64,000 nucleotides of DNA from Saccharomycopsis fibuligera x Saccharomycopsis cf. fibuligera (Eukaryota; Ascomycota; Saccharomycetes; Ascoideales; Saccharomycopsidaceae): contig CP012815.1 of NCBI GenBank assembly GCA_001936135.1, positions 868,001-932,000 of the forward strand. Reading direction: 5' to 3'. This document shows positions 51,448 to 61,566 of this stretch, one piece after another. How positions within the stretch are numbered: the first letter of the stretch is position 1; every line of letters starts with the position of its first letter. The notes under the pieces are model-generated. The model saw only the letters and a program-made list of their open reading frames with translations. It did no database searches and was not told where the DNA came from. A program made the position numbers and the translations under genes.

Positions 51448-54400
51448 AAAAAGACTAGAAACGATGATGGGAATTCCGAATGGCTGGATCAGGAAGGGGC
51501 CGAAAAAAGCTCCAAAAAAGATCTAAAAACAACAATAGGCAGCGTTACGCAGATGATTGCGTCACTGCGCTGCAACACACACTTAAAAAACAGCCCTTCG
51601 ATTTTAAACTTCAAAGCTCCAGCAGTTTCAGCAGCTTCAGCAGGGCTCTTGCAAGTGGATGAGGTGGACATATTCTTTTTTTGGGTTTCAGGTACCGTAC
51701 GGTAAGTACCGGTATGTATGTTGTCCTGTTCAATAATTATAATATTGGGTACTTGCAACAACAGACCAGAATATTTCTCTCTTGTTTCTTTTTTTTGCAG
51801 GGCTTCGAAACTGCTCAACCAACTTGAACAAATTGCTAAAAAGCTAGCAATTACAACTATGGCACTACTGCTATAGCAGCAGGCTAGTTACAATTTTCAC
51901 TTGAACTTGCTGGCCGCATTAATAGATTTAATGTACATGAGGCAAGGTTCAAAGGAATGGGTCAGACAGCACAGCAGGGCCTAGCTGTGGCAACGGTGAC
52001 GTTACTCTTTCTTTTCTCTGCACAACAATAGCAATTGTTTCGAAGGGTGGTGCTGTGATATGTTGCAATACAAAGTGTCGTTTGTTGATGGCTAACTCCT
52101 TTAGATTTGTAGCTTGCAATATATATTTAAGACGCTGGCAGTATCCGTTGTCCCACCCCAGGCTTAGTCAACTGACAACAGCCATGTTTTTTTTTGTTAA
52201 TTTTTAATTTTGATTTTGATCGTACTGTCCTGCTAAAAAATCCATTTTCCACTAGCGGTACTCTTGCATTCCCGTAGGCTTGTGATAATGTACTTTACGC
52301 CAATGCTACTTTAGTTCCGCGGGTCCGCCGGCCGACTTGATTTTGAAAACTCGTTCAGCTAGTGCTGGAACCACTTTCTACCAAAGGAGGTTGATTGAAA
52401 CCAAGTCAAGTGTATTTATTTTCATCCCGAATCTCATCATTAATGAACTCATAGATCTAAATAACGGCCCCATTTGAAATGAACTTCTGGGTACGCAAAT
52501 TGTCGTACACTACTACCCTGGTCTCCCCGTGGGTTTGTGTCCCAAACTCAGAAGTGCCAAGCGCTTGTGCACGTACCAATTAAGGAACATGCAACGCATG
52601 CGTTTTCGGGTTGATTCCACTACTAAAAATACTCAAAAATACTCCAAAATAGAGAAAAATGCTCAGAAATTTTGCACATCTCTTTGCGCGTCACCAATGG
52701 CAACACGCTGGCATAACCAATATGGTATACGTCCTGCCTCACGTAGCACTTGGGCACTCAAGCGACGCTTGCTAGCCATTTATTTCCATGAGAGATTTCT
52801 TTTATAAAAGAGTTTTTATTATCATACTGCAAACTTGACATACTTCTATACAATACTGTGCTGGTACTTAAACTAATTAATTAACACATGTATTAATTAA
52901 GTACTGCGGCCACAAATGAACAAATTCATCCCGTATCCGCAATGCTAGACATTATTAATGTACAAACTTAAGTTTTCAAGTTCTTATCAGCAACTGGTTG
53001 CTTTAGTAAGGAGCATAATGTATTATATCCGTCCCCGCTGACTATAATATATTATTTCCCATTTCTATACGATGAGAAAGAGCCTTGCTACTTGATTATA
53101 ATGATTCTGATAGTGATAATATTTTTATAGTTTATATTCGCAACAGGGCGCAGAGATCTTTGAACTACGCCTTCTCCTAACTGCCGGTTACTAGCCCTGT
53201 ATTTTGATACTTGATTAGGAAAGCAGTTATAATCCTCGATGCATGCGGTATGCGTTTTTCCGAATTGTTTCTACTGAGTTAACTAGTAACAGGATGCAGA
53301 ATTGCTGCAAATAGCATGAGTAGCATGCGCCCACTTACCCAAAATATGAGAATAACAACACTTAAAACCGTCCCGTTCCGTTCCAAGTGCATGCAATGCA
53401 TGAGAAATGTAAGCTATGTGCATGCGGTGTGCTGCAGCGCACCATCCATTTTTCTGATTGTTTTGCAGGAAAAGAAAGAGAGAAACAAATTTCTTAAGAA
53501 AAAATAAAAAAAAAAAAAAAAAAAAAAGTGAGGCAAAACAGTGAGTGTGTGTGTCAGTGAAAGTGAGACTACGCCTGAGTGAGATTGAGAAAGTGAGAGT
53601 GCGAGTCAAGTTGGAAGCTTTAGGGAAAAAAAAAACAATCCAAAAAAGCTTTCTTAATTTTTTTCTTTCTCTCTATATTTCTCCCCTTCCCATTCATAGC
53701 ATCTTGATCGTTTTTGCCTTCCGCAATCCATCATCCATCTATCCATCCATTCACTCATTAATTATAAACCGTCAGGTTCATCTTTCTTTTGGGAAAGTTT
53801 TATCTTTGATGGCTTGTGGCAAATAAATAGTTCAGAGATTCCTTTGGCTATTATTTTGTTCGTTTATAGTTGCAGTTGCAGGATTGCTACAAGTTACATT
53901 CTAACCATTCGCTCATTACCAAAAAGACTAAAAGAGTCATTTGATTATTTACTCTCAGTTTTAACGGCGATATCAACCAATCAGTTTTACAAAGTTTCAA
54001 AGTGCTTTTGAACACTCAATCCAAGTGAGAATACTAGAGTACACCTTCAAAGTTATATTATAACTTGTTCCACATTGTCGTTCCGGATAGGTTCACTACT
54101 TTGCTGACTTTTCAGCGTCCATTCGTTATATTCATCAGCTACTGCATTTTGTTACCATTTTGATTTGCCGTTTCAATTGTGATTGACCCAACTGTGTCAT
54201 TTAATATAAACGTAACTTTTGAAACCAATTCTTATATTCGATAAAAGAAAGGGAGCAGAAAAACGAACAACATCATTACAAAAAGCTGTTGCACAAAGTA
54301 TAACAAACTTCATTATATTTTTCGGAACCACATAAAATTTTTTTTTTTATATAATTGAATTGGAAATCTCATTCATTTTGACCATAATCCCACAATCGCG

Positions 54401-54463
54401 AAACTTTAATTGCTTTATAGACGCACCATATACACACATACACATACAATATCATTAAAAAAA
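49745..54463. other. 4.7 kb gap upstream of the LRE1 homologue
   Basis: The largest gene-free stretch in the window. T-rich 3' region to about 50060, then mixed DNA with only chance frames. Visible elements: an 11-base word ACGTATGCTAC repeated with 18-base period at 50985-51013, an A run at 51421-51444, a near-palindrome of TTAATTAA words around ACATGT at about 52872-52900, an A run at 53505-53527, and GTGAG-rich repeats near 53530-53610. The right end is presumably promoter and leader of the LRE1 homologue. Confidence 0.5.
51421..51444. repeat. Long A tract
   Basis: About 24 uninterrupted A bases in the middle of the gap, not next to a known gene end. Confidence 0.85.
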
Positions 54464-57400
54464 ATGTCTGCAATAACAACTGCATCAAATGCTACTGTTT
54501 CTACAACATCAACATCAACATCAGCATCAACGTCAACGATACCTCAAAATTCAGCAGGTTCTCTTGCCCCACCAAGTCAACCAAAAAGACGTGGCCATGC
54601 TCATAGAAGAAGCGCAGCAATATCTGGAGATTTCGACTCAATGGGCATTTCATTCTTTGGTTCCAGTAGTGGATCTTCCAACACTAACAATTCATTATTA
54701 GCCAGTCCTACGAAATCGTTATCGTCTTTTAAATTTGGTGGACCTGGACAGCTGGCTAGCGGAATTGGTAGTGGTTCTGGAGACCTTAGCAATAAAGAAA
54801 ATGAATATGTACCGATCAATAATGTTGCTGCTATGGTACCGAATAAGGATTTTTCTTTTCCAAACATCACCACGAATGCTGCTAGTACAGATGATAAAAA
54901 GAGTGCCAGCAGCAGCAACAACAACAATAATAATAATAATAATAATTATAACACCACAGTTAATGATAAAAAGAGTGATATGAGCCTAAGTACGAAATAC
55001 TCTGTGGACTCATTGCTTCATGAAGTCTCATCTACTGAAACCACACCTGAAAATAACTCTAATAATGTCGATTATACTACCAGCAACAGGAGCATCAATA
55101 GCCACGCCACAATCACTAACAATAATAGTGATAATGGTAATGATGCAAACGCAGGTGGAGCCGGAGGATTTCAATCATCATTTTTGTCATCATCTTACTC
55201 AAGTGCCGCATCGTACAATGCCGATGAATTGAACAGTAGGCTAAATACGCATTCTTCAAAATATTATTTGGCTGCTGGTGCCGTACTTAATGAAAATTCG
55301 GCGGTACCAGAAGCAATGATTGATTTGGATGCTGCTCTAGATTTCAATTTTGATGATGGTGGAAATTCAAATTTAAGAAACAGAGGCGGCAAAAAATCAC
55401 ATCGGAGAACTGAATCTGCTCCTGAATTTGACTATTTTTTCAGTTCGTCACCAAGTTTTTCTTTTGGTGGTGCTGGTAGTGGTAGTGGTAGTGTTAATAA
55501 CAGCTCAAATTCGAATAACAAGTTAACGATCAATACTTCTGGAAGTAGTGGTTTGGGTTTGTATAACAACAACTCGGGAAATAGGAAAAGCTTTTACTCT
55601 CAATTGTCACCAACTACTGATGACGCCATTGTGGAAGAAGAAGAAGAAGAAGCTAGAGAAGAATTCGAAAATGTGGATAATGTACTTAGCAAAAAACCGT
55701 CCATCTATAGCAACGATTTTTCAGCATCATCATCTAGTCTTACAAAGGAATCAACAAGTTTGCACTCGGAGACCTCAACTGCCAATAGTGCTGACGAATT
55801 GAGAAAAACAGGCGCCCTTAGCCCTAAATTTGGCAGCATTTTGCAACCGCCAGCGCCTATTGGGACTAGAAGAGGAAGAACCGCCGCTAGATACCAGAAC
55901 TATTACGACAATTCAAAATTGATTATCGATGCGTTACGATCCACTGAAAGTTTAACAATGATGACGAAAAATGATCATAAAGATACAAGTTCAACAAACA
56001 GTAGCATTAATAATAATAGCATCACTAGTGTCAATCATAAAGTTTCATTACCAATATTATCTCAAAATGCATTGAATCCATCAAAGAGTATAGGGAATAG
56101 TATCAATAGCAACAACAACAACAGCAGCAGTAGTAGTTATAGTGGCAGAAATCTTAAGCAATCCAAATCGTTATCTCCAACCCGGTTTAATTTTGAGCCA
56201 ATTGTGTATGATGTGGCTGAAAAACCGCTTGAATTGTTGAAAAATTACCAACAGGAACAGCAGGAGAGAAGCAATAATACTAAAGATGATGACAAGAATG
56301 AAAATAAAACAACTATTGATAATTCCACCGCCGCCACTACTAGCAATAATGAATATCCTCCAACAGTCAATAACAACAAGTTTAATGCCAATGATGATGA
56401 TTTTTTCAGTGATGATGTGAAGTCAAACATCTCAATGGCCGCTGATACGTCAATGAGTTCCATTGGTGGTTCTTCGTTTGAAGAGCCGCAGCTTGGCCAG
56501 GTTGTTAGCAGAGTAAATGATCCATCCTCATCACCATTGCCATCTCAGCATAACAAGGATAAGTCGGAAACTGGTATTGATACTGATGTTGAACAAAGAT
56601 TTGCAGGCGAGTCTCTTGGGCAGAATAGTAGTGATAACGGCACTAATAATGGTAACAGTAATTTTGAATCGTCATCTTCATCAACTCAAGTTTCCATTGC
56701 TAATGCCAATATCAATGACAAACCTAGTTCGAATGTCAATGCAAGTAGAAGATCAAGTTTTCAACATAGAAAATCACATAGTATTTCAGTATCAGTTTCT
56801 GATGACATTTCTAGCAAGATAACCACCAGCAAGAAAAAATTTTACAAAATTTTAGGATCATCTAATAAAAACTTGAATCATCAAATTAGCGAAAATGGCG
56901 ACAGCAATAATCAGTCATCTATTAGATCTGCATCATCATCTGCTATTGGACAGAAAAAATCATCAACTTACACTAAGCAGAAAAACAACTCACATTATCC
57001 TCATCATCATAGAAGAAGATCATCGGTGTTGAATTCATTACAGCAATTTCTTTTAGCAAATGGACATAAAGTGAAGAAGGAAAACACCAGCACCACCACC
57101 ACCAAGAATAATGGTAATACTGCAACTGATTACGACAATGAATTTGATTCGTTAATTTCAACCCCAGCACTCTATAGAATCAAAACTCATTCAAGAAACA
57201 ATTCAAGAAACAGTAACACCTACTACGCCACTAACGGCTCATCGTCTGGTGAAAGTGAAAGTATATCCACCGCCACAGCAAAATATGATGGAAAAAGCGG
57301 TAGTGGCAATAGTAATGGTAACAGTAACGGCTATAGTAGTAGCAATATTAGCATTATGCAAACTCCCAAAATGAAACGGAATTCAAGATTGACTTCGCTG

Positions 57401-58243
57401 TCAATGTCAACAAACTTTCACGATGAGTCTCAACTTTCAGCTCAAACTATCACTAATCATGGGTCTCAAGCGGACTTGACAGTGACTCATTCTTCACTCC
57501 ATAAGAAAAACTCGGCGTTTTCCTTGGTTTCTAATCCTAGGGAAAATAATGATTATAACTATAATTATGATCATAATACTGGTTCTCCGTTTGTGTCAAG
57601 TTGGGATGTTAGTCAGTTACATCATGGTAGTGCTAGTGCAGCAGCAGCAGCAGAGGTGCCATTTCAACCAGCAAATATTTCATCTTCAGTTAGTGCTGCT
57701 GATTTGTTATCCTCGGCTAATGAGGTTCATGGAATGTCACTTTCTTCATCATCACCATCAATCACCACCCCGACCCTGAATGCAAATGGAAAAGGTGGCA
57801 ATCATATCAATTATAACAATAGTAGTAATAACAGCAACATTATTGATGATATTTCAGCTACTTATGGCACCAGCTATGCTTCAAAAACCGAGGCTAAATC
57901 ATTATTTAAAATCAACACCAAATCAAGCTTGAGTTTGAGTTTGAATAATATCTTGAAGACTCCTAAACGTAAAGTGTCTCAACATTTTGCTGGAAGCACT
58001 GGCACTGCCAGTGGTGCTAATGGTGCTAATTATAGTGGCAGCAGCTTAAATGTTAGTGGTCGTTATGATTTTGGTGATAATGTTAGCATGAGATCAAGAT
58101 CAAGTATATTGTTAAGCAAACGCCAAGACAGCAGCGGTACCGGTAGTGGGGCTGGTAATGGAGGTGGAAGTGGTAATGGGAAAAGATCTAGTAGAATACT
58201 TAGTTGGATTAAGGGAGATTCCTTGAAAAGTGGCCGATCATAA
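54464..58243 (+). CDS. LRE1: Lre1/Hlr1 homologue, Ser/Asn-rich cell-wall regulator
   Basis: This protein is 1259 aa from the first ATG (the frame is open a little further to a TTG). It is identified by short conserved blocks: KRRGHAHRRSAAISGDFD at about residues 41-58, PEAMIDLDAALD near 282 and KSHRRTESAPEFD near 311. These match in order the RGHRHRRSLAISGDFD, PDAIINLDDAL and KSHRRSESAP blocks of S. cerevisiae Lre1. Lre1 and its paralogue Hlr1 affect cell-wall composition and laminarinase resistance and interact with the Cbk1 pathway. Its HxRRS-type sites suit an NDR kinase. The rest is low-complexity Ser/Asn with a poly-Asn run. The C-terminus RSSRILSWIKGDSLKSG is basic-hydrophobic. Much longer than Lre1 (about 570 aa). 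S. cerevisiae HLR1 (YDR528W) also sits next to QCR7 (YDR529C) in the same orientation, supporting the call. Confidence 0.82.
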   Translation: MSAITTASNATVSTTSTSTSASTSTIPQNSAGSLAPPSQPKRRGHAHRRSAAISGDFDSMGISFFGSSSGSSNTNNSLLASPTKSLSSFKFGGPGQLASGIGSGSGDLSNKENEYVPINNVAAMVPNKDFSFPNITTNAASTDDKKSASSSNNNNNNNNNNYNTTVNDKKSDMSLSTKYSVDSLLHEVSSTETTPENNSNNVDYTTSNRSINSHATITNNNSDNGNDANAGGAGGFQSSFLSSSYSSAASYNADELNSRLNTHSSKYYLAAGAVLNENSAVPEAMIDLDAALDFNFDDGGNSNLRNRGGKKSHRRTESAPEFDYFFSSSPSFSFGGAGSGSGSVNNSSNSNNKLTINTSGSSGLGLYNNNSGNRKSFYSQLSPTTDDAIVEEEEEEAREEFENVDNVLSKKPSIYSNDFSASSSSLTKESTSLHSETSTANSADELRKTGALSPKFGSILQPPAPIGTRRGRTAARYQNYYDNSKLIIDALRSTESLTMMTKNDHKDTSSTNSSINNNSITSVNHKVSLPILSQNALNPSKSIGNSINSNNNNSSSSSYSGRNLKQSKSLSPTRFNFEPIVYDVAEKPLELLKNYQQEQQERSNNTKDDDKNENKTTIDNSTAATTSNNEYPPTVNNNKFNANDDDFFSDDVKSNISMAADTSMSSIGGSSFEEPQLGQVVSRVNDPSSSPLPSQHNKDKSETGIDTDVEQRFAGESLGQNSSDNGTNNGNSNFESSSSSTQVSIANANINDKPSSNVNASRRSSFQHRKSHSISVSVSDDISSKITTSKKKFYKILGSSNKNLNHQISENGDSNNQSSIRSASSSAIGQKKSSTYTKQKNNSHYPHHHRRRSSVLNSLQQFLLANGHKVKKENTSTTTTKNNGNTATDYDNEFDSLISTPALYRIKTHSRNNSRNSNTYYATNGSSSGESESISTATAKYDGKSGSGNSNGNSNGYSSSNISIMQTPKMKRNSRLTSLSMSTNFHDESQLSAQTITNHGSQADLTVTHSSLHKKNSAFSLVSNPRENNDYNYNYDHNTGSPFVSSWDVSQLHHGSASAAAAAEVPFQPANISSSVSAADLLSSANEVHGMSLSSSSPSITTPTLNANGKGGNHINYNNSSNNSNIIDDISATYGTSYASKTEAKSLFKINTKSSLSLSLNNILKTPKRKVSQHFAGSTGTASGANGANYSGSSLNVSGRYDFGDNVSMRSRSSILLSKRQDSSGTGSGAGNGGGSGNGKRSSRILSWIKGDSLKSGRS

Positions 58244-58519
58244 CTGATGACTATGATGATTATTATTGTAATCATTATGTTGTATGTGTTTTTTAAAAAT
58301 GTTTTTGATTTCAGCTTTGCTTTCATTATTTTTTTTACACCTTTTTTCTTTTTTTTCTTTTTTTTACATGATTTTCATCAGCACTGTTTTATTTTACTAT
58401 ATCATTTTTTTTAGTTATTTGTTACATCTTGCTATTGCTGCCGGTTCTGGATAATTGGGATTTAGTTTTCACTTTTTTAGTTGTACATTATTCTTATTTT
58501 TTTTACCCTTCATATTTTG

Positions 58520-58552
<33 letters not shown>

Positions 58553-60125
58553 CTGCTAATCTACATCATCATGAACTTTTGTTTGTCATTTGAATTTGAA
58601 TTTGAATTTGAGTTTATAATTATAATTATAATTTAATAATTTGATTTTATTCGCAACGTATTTTTTTTTTTTTTTTTTTTTTGCCTTTGCTCAATTTTTT
58701 TTATTGTCAAACGTTTATTCTTGACTATTATTTTGCAATGATTTACTTGAACTGGGCAAGTTTACAAAGTTGCTATTTTCCAATTTAGTAGCTATCCTTT
58801 CAAAGAAATATATCAGTGTTATTGGAAAAATTTGCAAATCAGACAATTCAAGTTGAAACACATAAACACAAGTAGCAAGAGGTAATTGGAGAACTAGAAA
58901 TCATATTATGTTGTTTTCATATCTAAACATTTTAACATTGTACAACCTGTTTCATCCATTTGCGTTTTCACTGTAGTTTTTTGACCTTTTTTGTTCTGTG
59001 TTTCTTGTATATTCTTATTTTATATGCGTTTATTGATCGCCTTTGCATTGGCTAATATTCAATAGAAGAGCCATCTCGCTTTGAAGATTAGCTTCAAATA
59101 TTTACCTGAAATAATAAATGATAAACATTCTCTTGCGTTTTTACCAACCCTTTTTTTCTCCTTTTTAGCACGCTTACAAGGGATCGTTGCTCCATTTTTG
59201 ATAAAATGTCTTATAGAAAATTAGAAAGTTAGTAATCAGTAAGCTTCATGTCGAGCTCATAGCCACGGTTCGGAGTTCACAAACATTATGGTAAGATACC
59301 ACACTTTTCTATCTATATTTACATTGATATATGAATAAAATATTCATGTTGGAATTTTGTCGAAGCATAAATTATAACTTATAAACTGAAGTTCTTGTTA
59401 TAGCGCCGTGCTTTCAAACTACGCTTCATCAAGACTAAAAATTAGCCAATATGAGTCTCTAGATGATACTAGCTGTGCTACTTCCATTGCTCTGCTTTGC
59501 TTGGCTCTGCTTTGCTTTGCTCTACATTCCATGCCTTACAAACAAGGTATCGCAATTCGAAATTGCAGAGAGCATGCCGGGAAAAAGAGGCACAAAGGCA
59601 CTTTATTGTATGATGAATGACAATTTGGCGTTTTGCTTGTTATGTTTGGCAGATAAAAGTATGACAGCTACATCCCGTAAAATTATTGGAAATCAAAAAC
59701 TGCCACTGTATTTTACCTTGGTTCTTTAAGATGTATGTCATTCTTTAAATTGTACAGTTGAACATGATGAAGTATCTTTAATTTTCATTTAAGGTGAATT
59801 TCTTTTTTCAGAACATTAACGATGCAAGTCTGCCAAGCTTTATTTGAAAAAACCACCAATACCGAGAATGTACCAAAAATACAAAAAGATTGGCTAAAAA
59901 AAAAAAAAAACAATAACTGACTAGTTCATGAATCATGTATTTAAATATCAATATAATCCATAATGACGAGAAATTTGAGGGCAAGCAATTAGTTATAAAG
60001 ACATAGTGTGAGGAGGGAGAAAAAACAATATATTAAACAAGATGGTTTTTTAGTTCAAGGAGAGATAGTGATGTGAATGTTGAATGAATAGAAATAATAT
60101 GGAAAAGTTATTATTGTGATGTAAT
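58244..60125. other. Convergent spacer between the LRE1 homologue and QCR7
   Basis: Very T-rich with runs near 58521-58549 and 58663-58682, tandem TTTGAA and ATAATT units at about 58586-58640, and TTTGC-type units near 59486-59525. Frames at 59408-59729 derive from that repeat. No gene. Confidence 0.55.
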
Positions 60126-60611
60126 TTATTTCTTGACAATGACCAAGTTGTCCAATTCTTTCTTTTCAAAAGCTTCTTTTTCAGCTTCCAAAATGTAAGG
60201 CAACAAGTATGGAACGTCTTCTTCTTGTTTTATTTGCTTGTCTTTTGGCAACAAGTGGTGTGACAAAGAAGATTGATGAGCAGTCAAAATTCTAAAGTTT
60301 CTGGCATAAGACTCTTGAGCTGGCAATCTAGAGATTGCTTTTTGCATAACATCGCTTTCTTCAGAGATCAAGTCATCGAATCTAAATGAGTTAGTAATTT
60401 ATTCTAGAAACCCAACATACGCTTGTTATGTGTTTTTTTCCCTACTTTATCATATTTTGAATATGGGCAATCAATATACATACCTCAATCCCATCTTTCT
60501 GTAGCCGGAAAAGTCACAGAAGGTTTGAGCAACCGGGACAAAGATCTTGGACAAGGTTGGGGATCTCAAGATGATATCACCCAACTTAACAACAGAAGTC
60601 AAAGAAGCCAT
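60126..60611 (-). CDS. QCR7: Cytochrome bc1 complex subunit 7, spliced
   Basis: Two exons on the minus strand, 60611-60484 and 60381-60126, encode 127 residues, the same length as S. cerevisiae Qcr7. The 102-base intron has donor GTATGT, a perfect TACTAAC branch site (60396-60390) and acceptor TAG. Exon 1 gives [18 protein letters not shown] and ends in GYRKMGL. Exon 2 continues [16 protein letters not shown], then [17 protein letters not shown] and HHLLP, and [14 protein letters not shown], all hallmark Qcr7 blocks. The protein is a matrix-side structural subunit (ubiquinone-binding protein family) needed to assemble respiratory complex III. A CCAAT box (60778-60782, minus orientation) 167 bases upstream fits HAP-type respiratory control. 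The adjacent CAB1 reflects an order also seen in S. cerevisiae. Confidence 0.95.
60382..60483 (-). other. Intron of QCR7
   Basis: GTATGT donor, exact TACTAAC branch site and TAG acceptor. Splicing restores the conserved GLRFDDLI junction in frame. Confidence 0.92.
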
Positions 60612-60618
60612 GGCTGAA

Positions 60619-60648
60619 TGTGTGGTTAGTGTGTGGTTAACGTGTGGT
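60619..60648. repeat. Three GTGTGGTTA repeats in the QCR7 leader
   Basis: GTGTGGTTA occurs three times with 11-base spacing directly upstream of the QCR7 start codon (TAACCACAC on the coding strand), so it probably lies in the transcribed leader. Confidence 0.75.
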
Positions 60649-60777
60649 TATGGCTGTATTGATGGTACTATTTATTCACTTACTATAATTATCACTTATT
60701 GATTGATTAATTTTTTTTTTCCCACTCAGCCTGCCCTCGCACAGCAGTTTGACGCTGTTTGATTTTGCCCTGCTTCT

Positions 60778-60782
60778 ATTGG
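60778..60782 (-). promoter_or_regulatory. CCAAT box of QCR7
   Basis: CCAAT on the QCR7 coding strand within GGCCAATAG, 167 bases before the start codon. HAP2/3/4/5 complexes control respiratory-chain genes through this word. Confidence 0.4.
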
Positions 60783-60954
60783 CCGTTGAGCCCTGGTCCT
60801 CAGTCAGCTGACAGACCGAGATATACCGAGGGTGGTAGTCTGACATTCACATGTTATTGCCCTCGAGAATGATTACGAGATTAATGACTCAGCCCGTGAC
60901 TCGGTGCGCCGGGTAAGTAGAACACGATTTTGGGGTTACGAAGCCCGTGCCGAG

Positions 60955-61005
60955 CCGCTCAAGCGGGAACCACGTACACCGAGCTTCTTCCGCTCAAACG
61001 AGCGG
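60955..61005. promoter_or_regulatory. Paired inverted CGG half-sites
   Basis: CCGCTCAAGCGG (60955-60966, CCG-N6-CGG) and CCGCTCAAACGAGCGG (60990-61005, a 6-bp inverted repeat with 4-base spacer) lie 24 bases apart. Inverted CGG triplets are the usual target form of fungal Zn2Cys6 factors. Both could control QCR7, CAB1 or both. Confidence 0.45.
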
Positions 61006-61566
61006 TCTTGCTTCTAATCAATTAGTAATCAATAGCGAATAGTCTGTTTAACCGAACGCGTGTGAATGAATCCGTTCAGCCGGTACTCACATCCGCCCGC
61101 AGCACGGCACAACAATTTGTCTTTCAGTCACTCCGCGGCTACTCTCACGCTGAACAGTGAGATTTGATGACTGTTGCGCTGCTGCTGTTGTTGGGGCTTT
61201 ACCACGATATACGATTTCACCAAGTGCTTCACTGTTGAGAGATCCACCACCCTTTCTCTTGTCCCTGTAGTATACCATATCGCCACCTCCATAACCGAGC
61301 ATCCTTCACGCAGTATATATATATATATATATAAATATACACCTCGGCGCTTTTCTTCCTCTGCAGTATCACCGCTCTCCCTTCAATTCCTACTCCTCCT
61401 CCAGCTGGCTCAACAACCGCTGTGGCTTGTTCTCAAAATTTTTTTTTTTTTTTTTTTTTTTTTGTCATTACTGGACTTTCTCATATAGAAACGCTCTATT
61501 GCCATCACCACACTTGATAAATCGTCCAATTACCCATTAATAGCCACATAGCCACACACACATACT

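Larger units (their letters stand above)
60612..61566. other. Divergent promoter region of QCR7 and CAB1
   Basis: GC-richer than most spacers in the middle. It contains the QCR7 leader repeat, CCAAT, a TGACTCA word at 60885-60891, paired CGG half-sites at 60955-61005, a TA repeat at 61314-61332 and a T run at 61439-61463 before CAB1. Confidence 0.6.
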
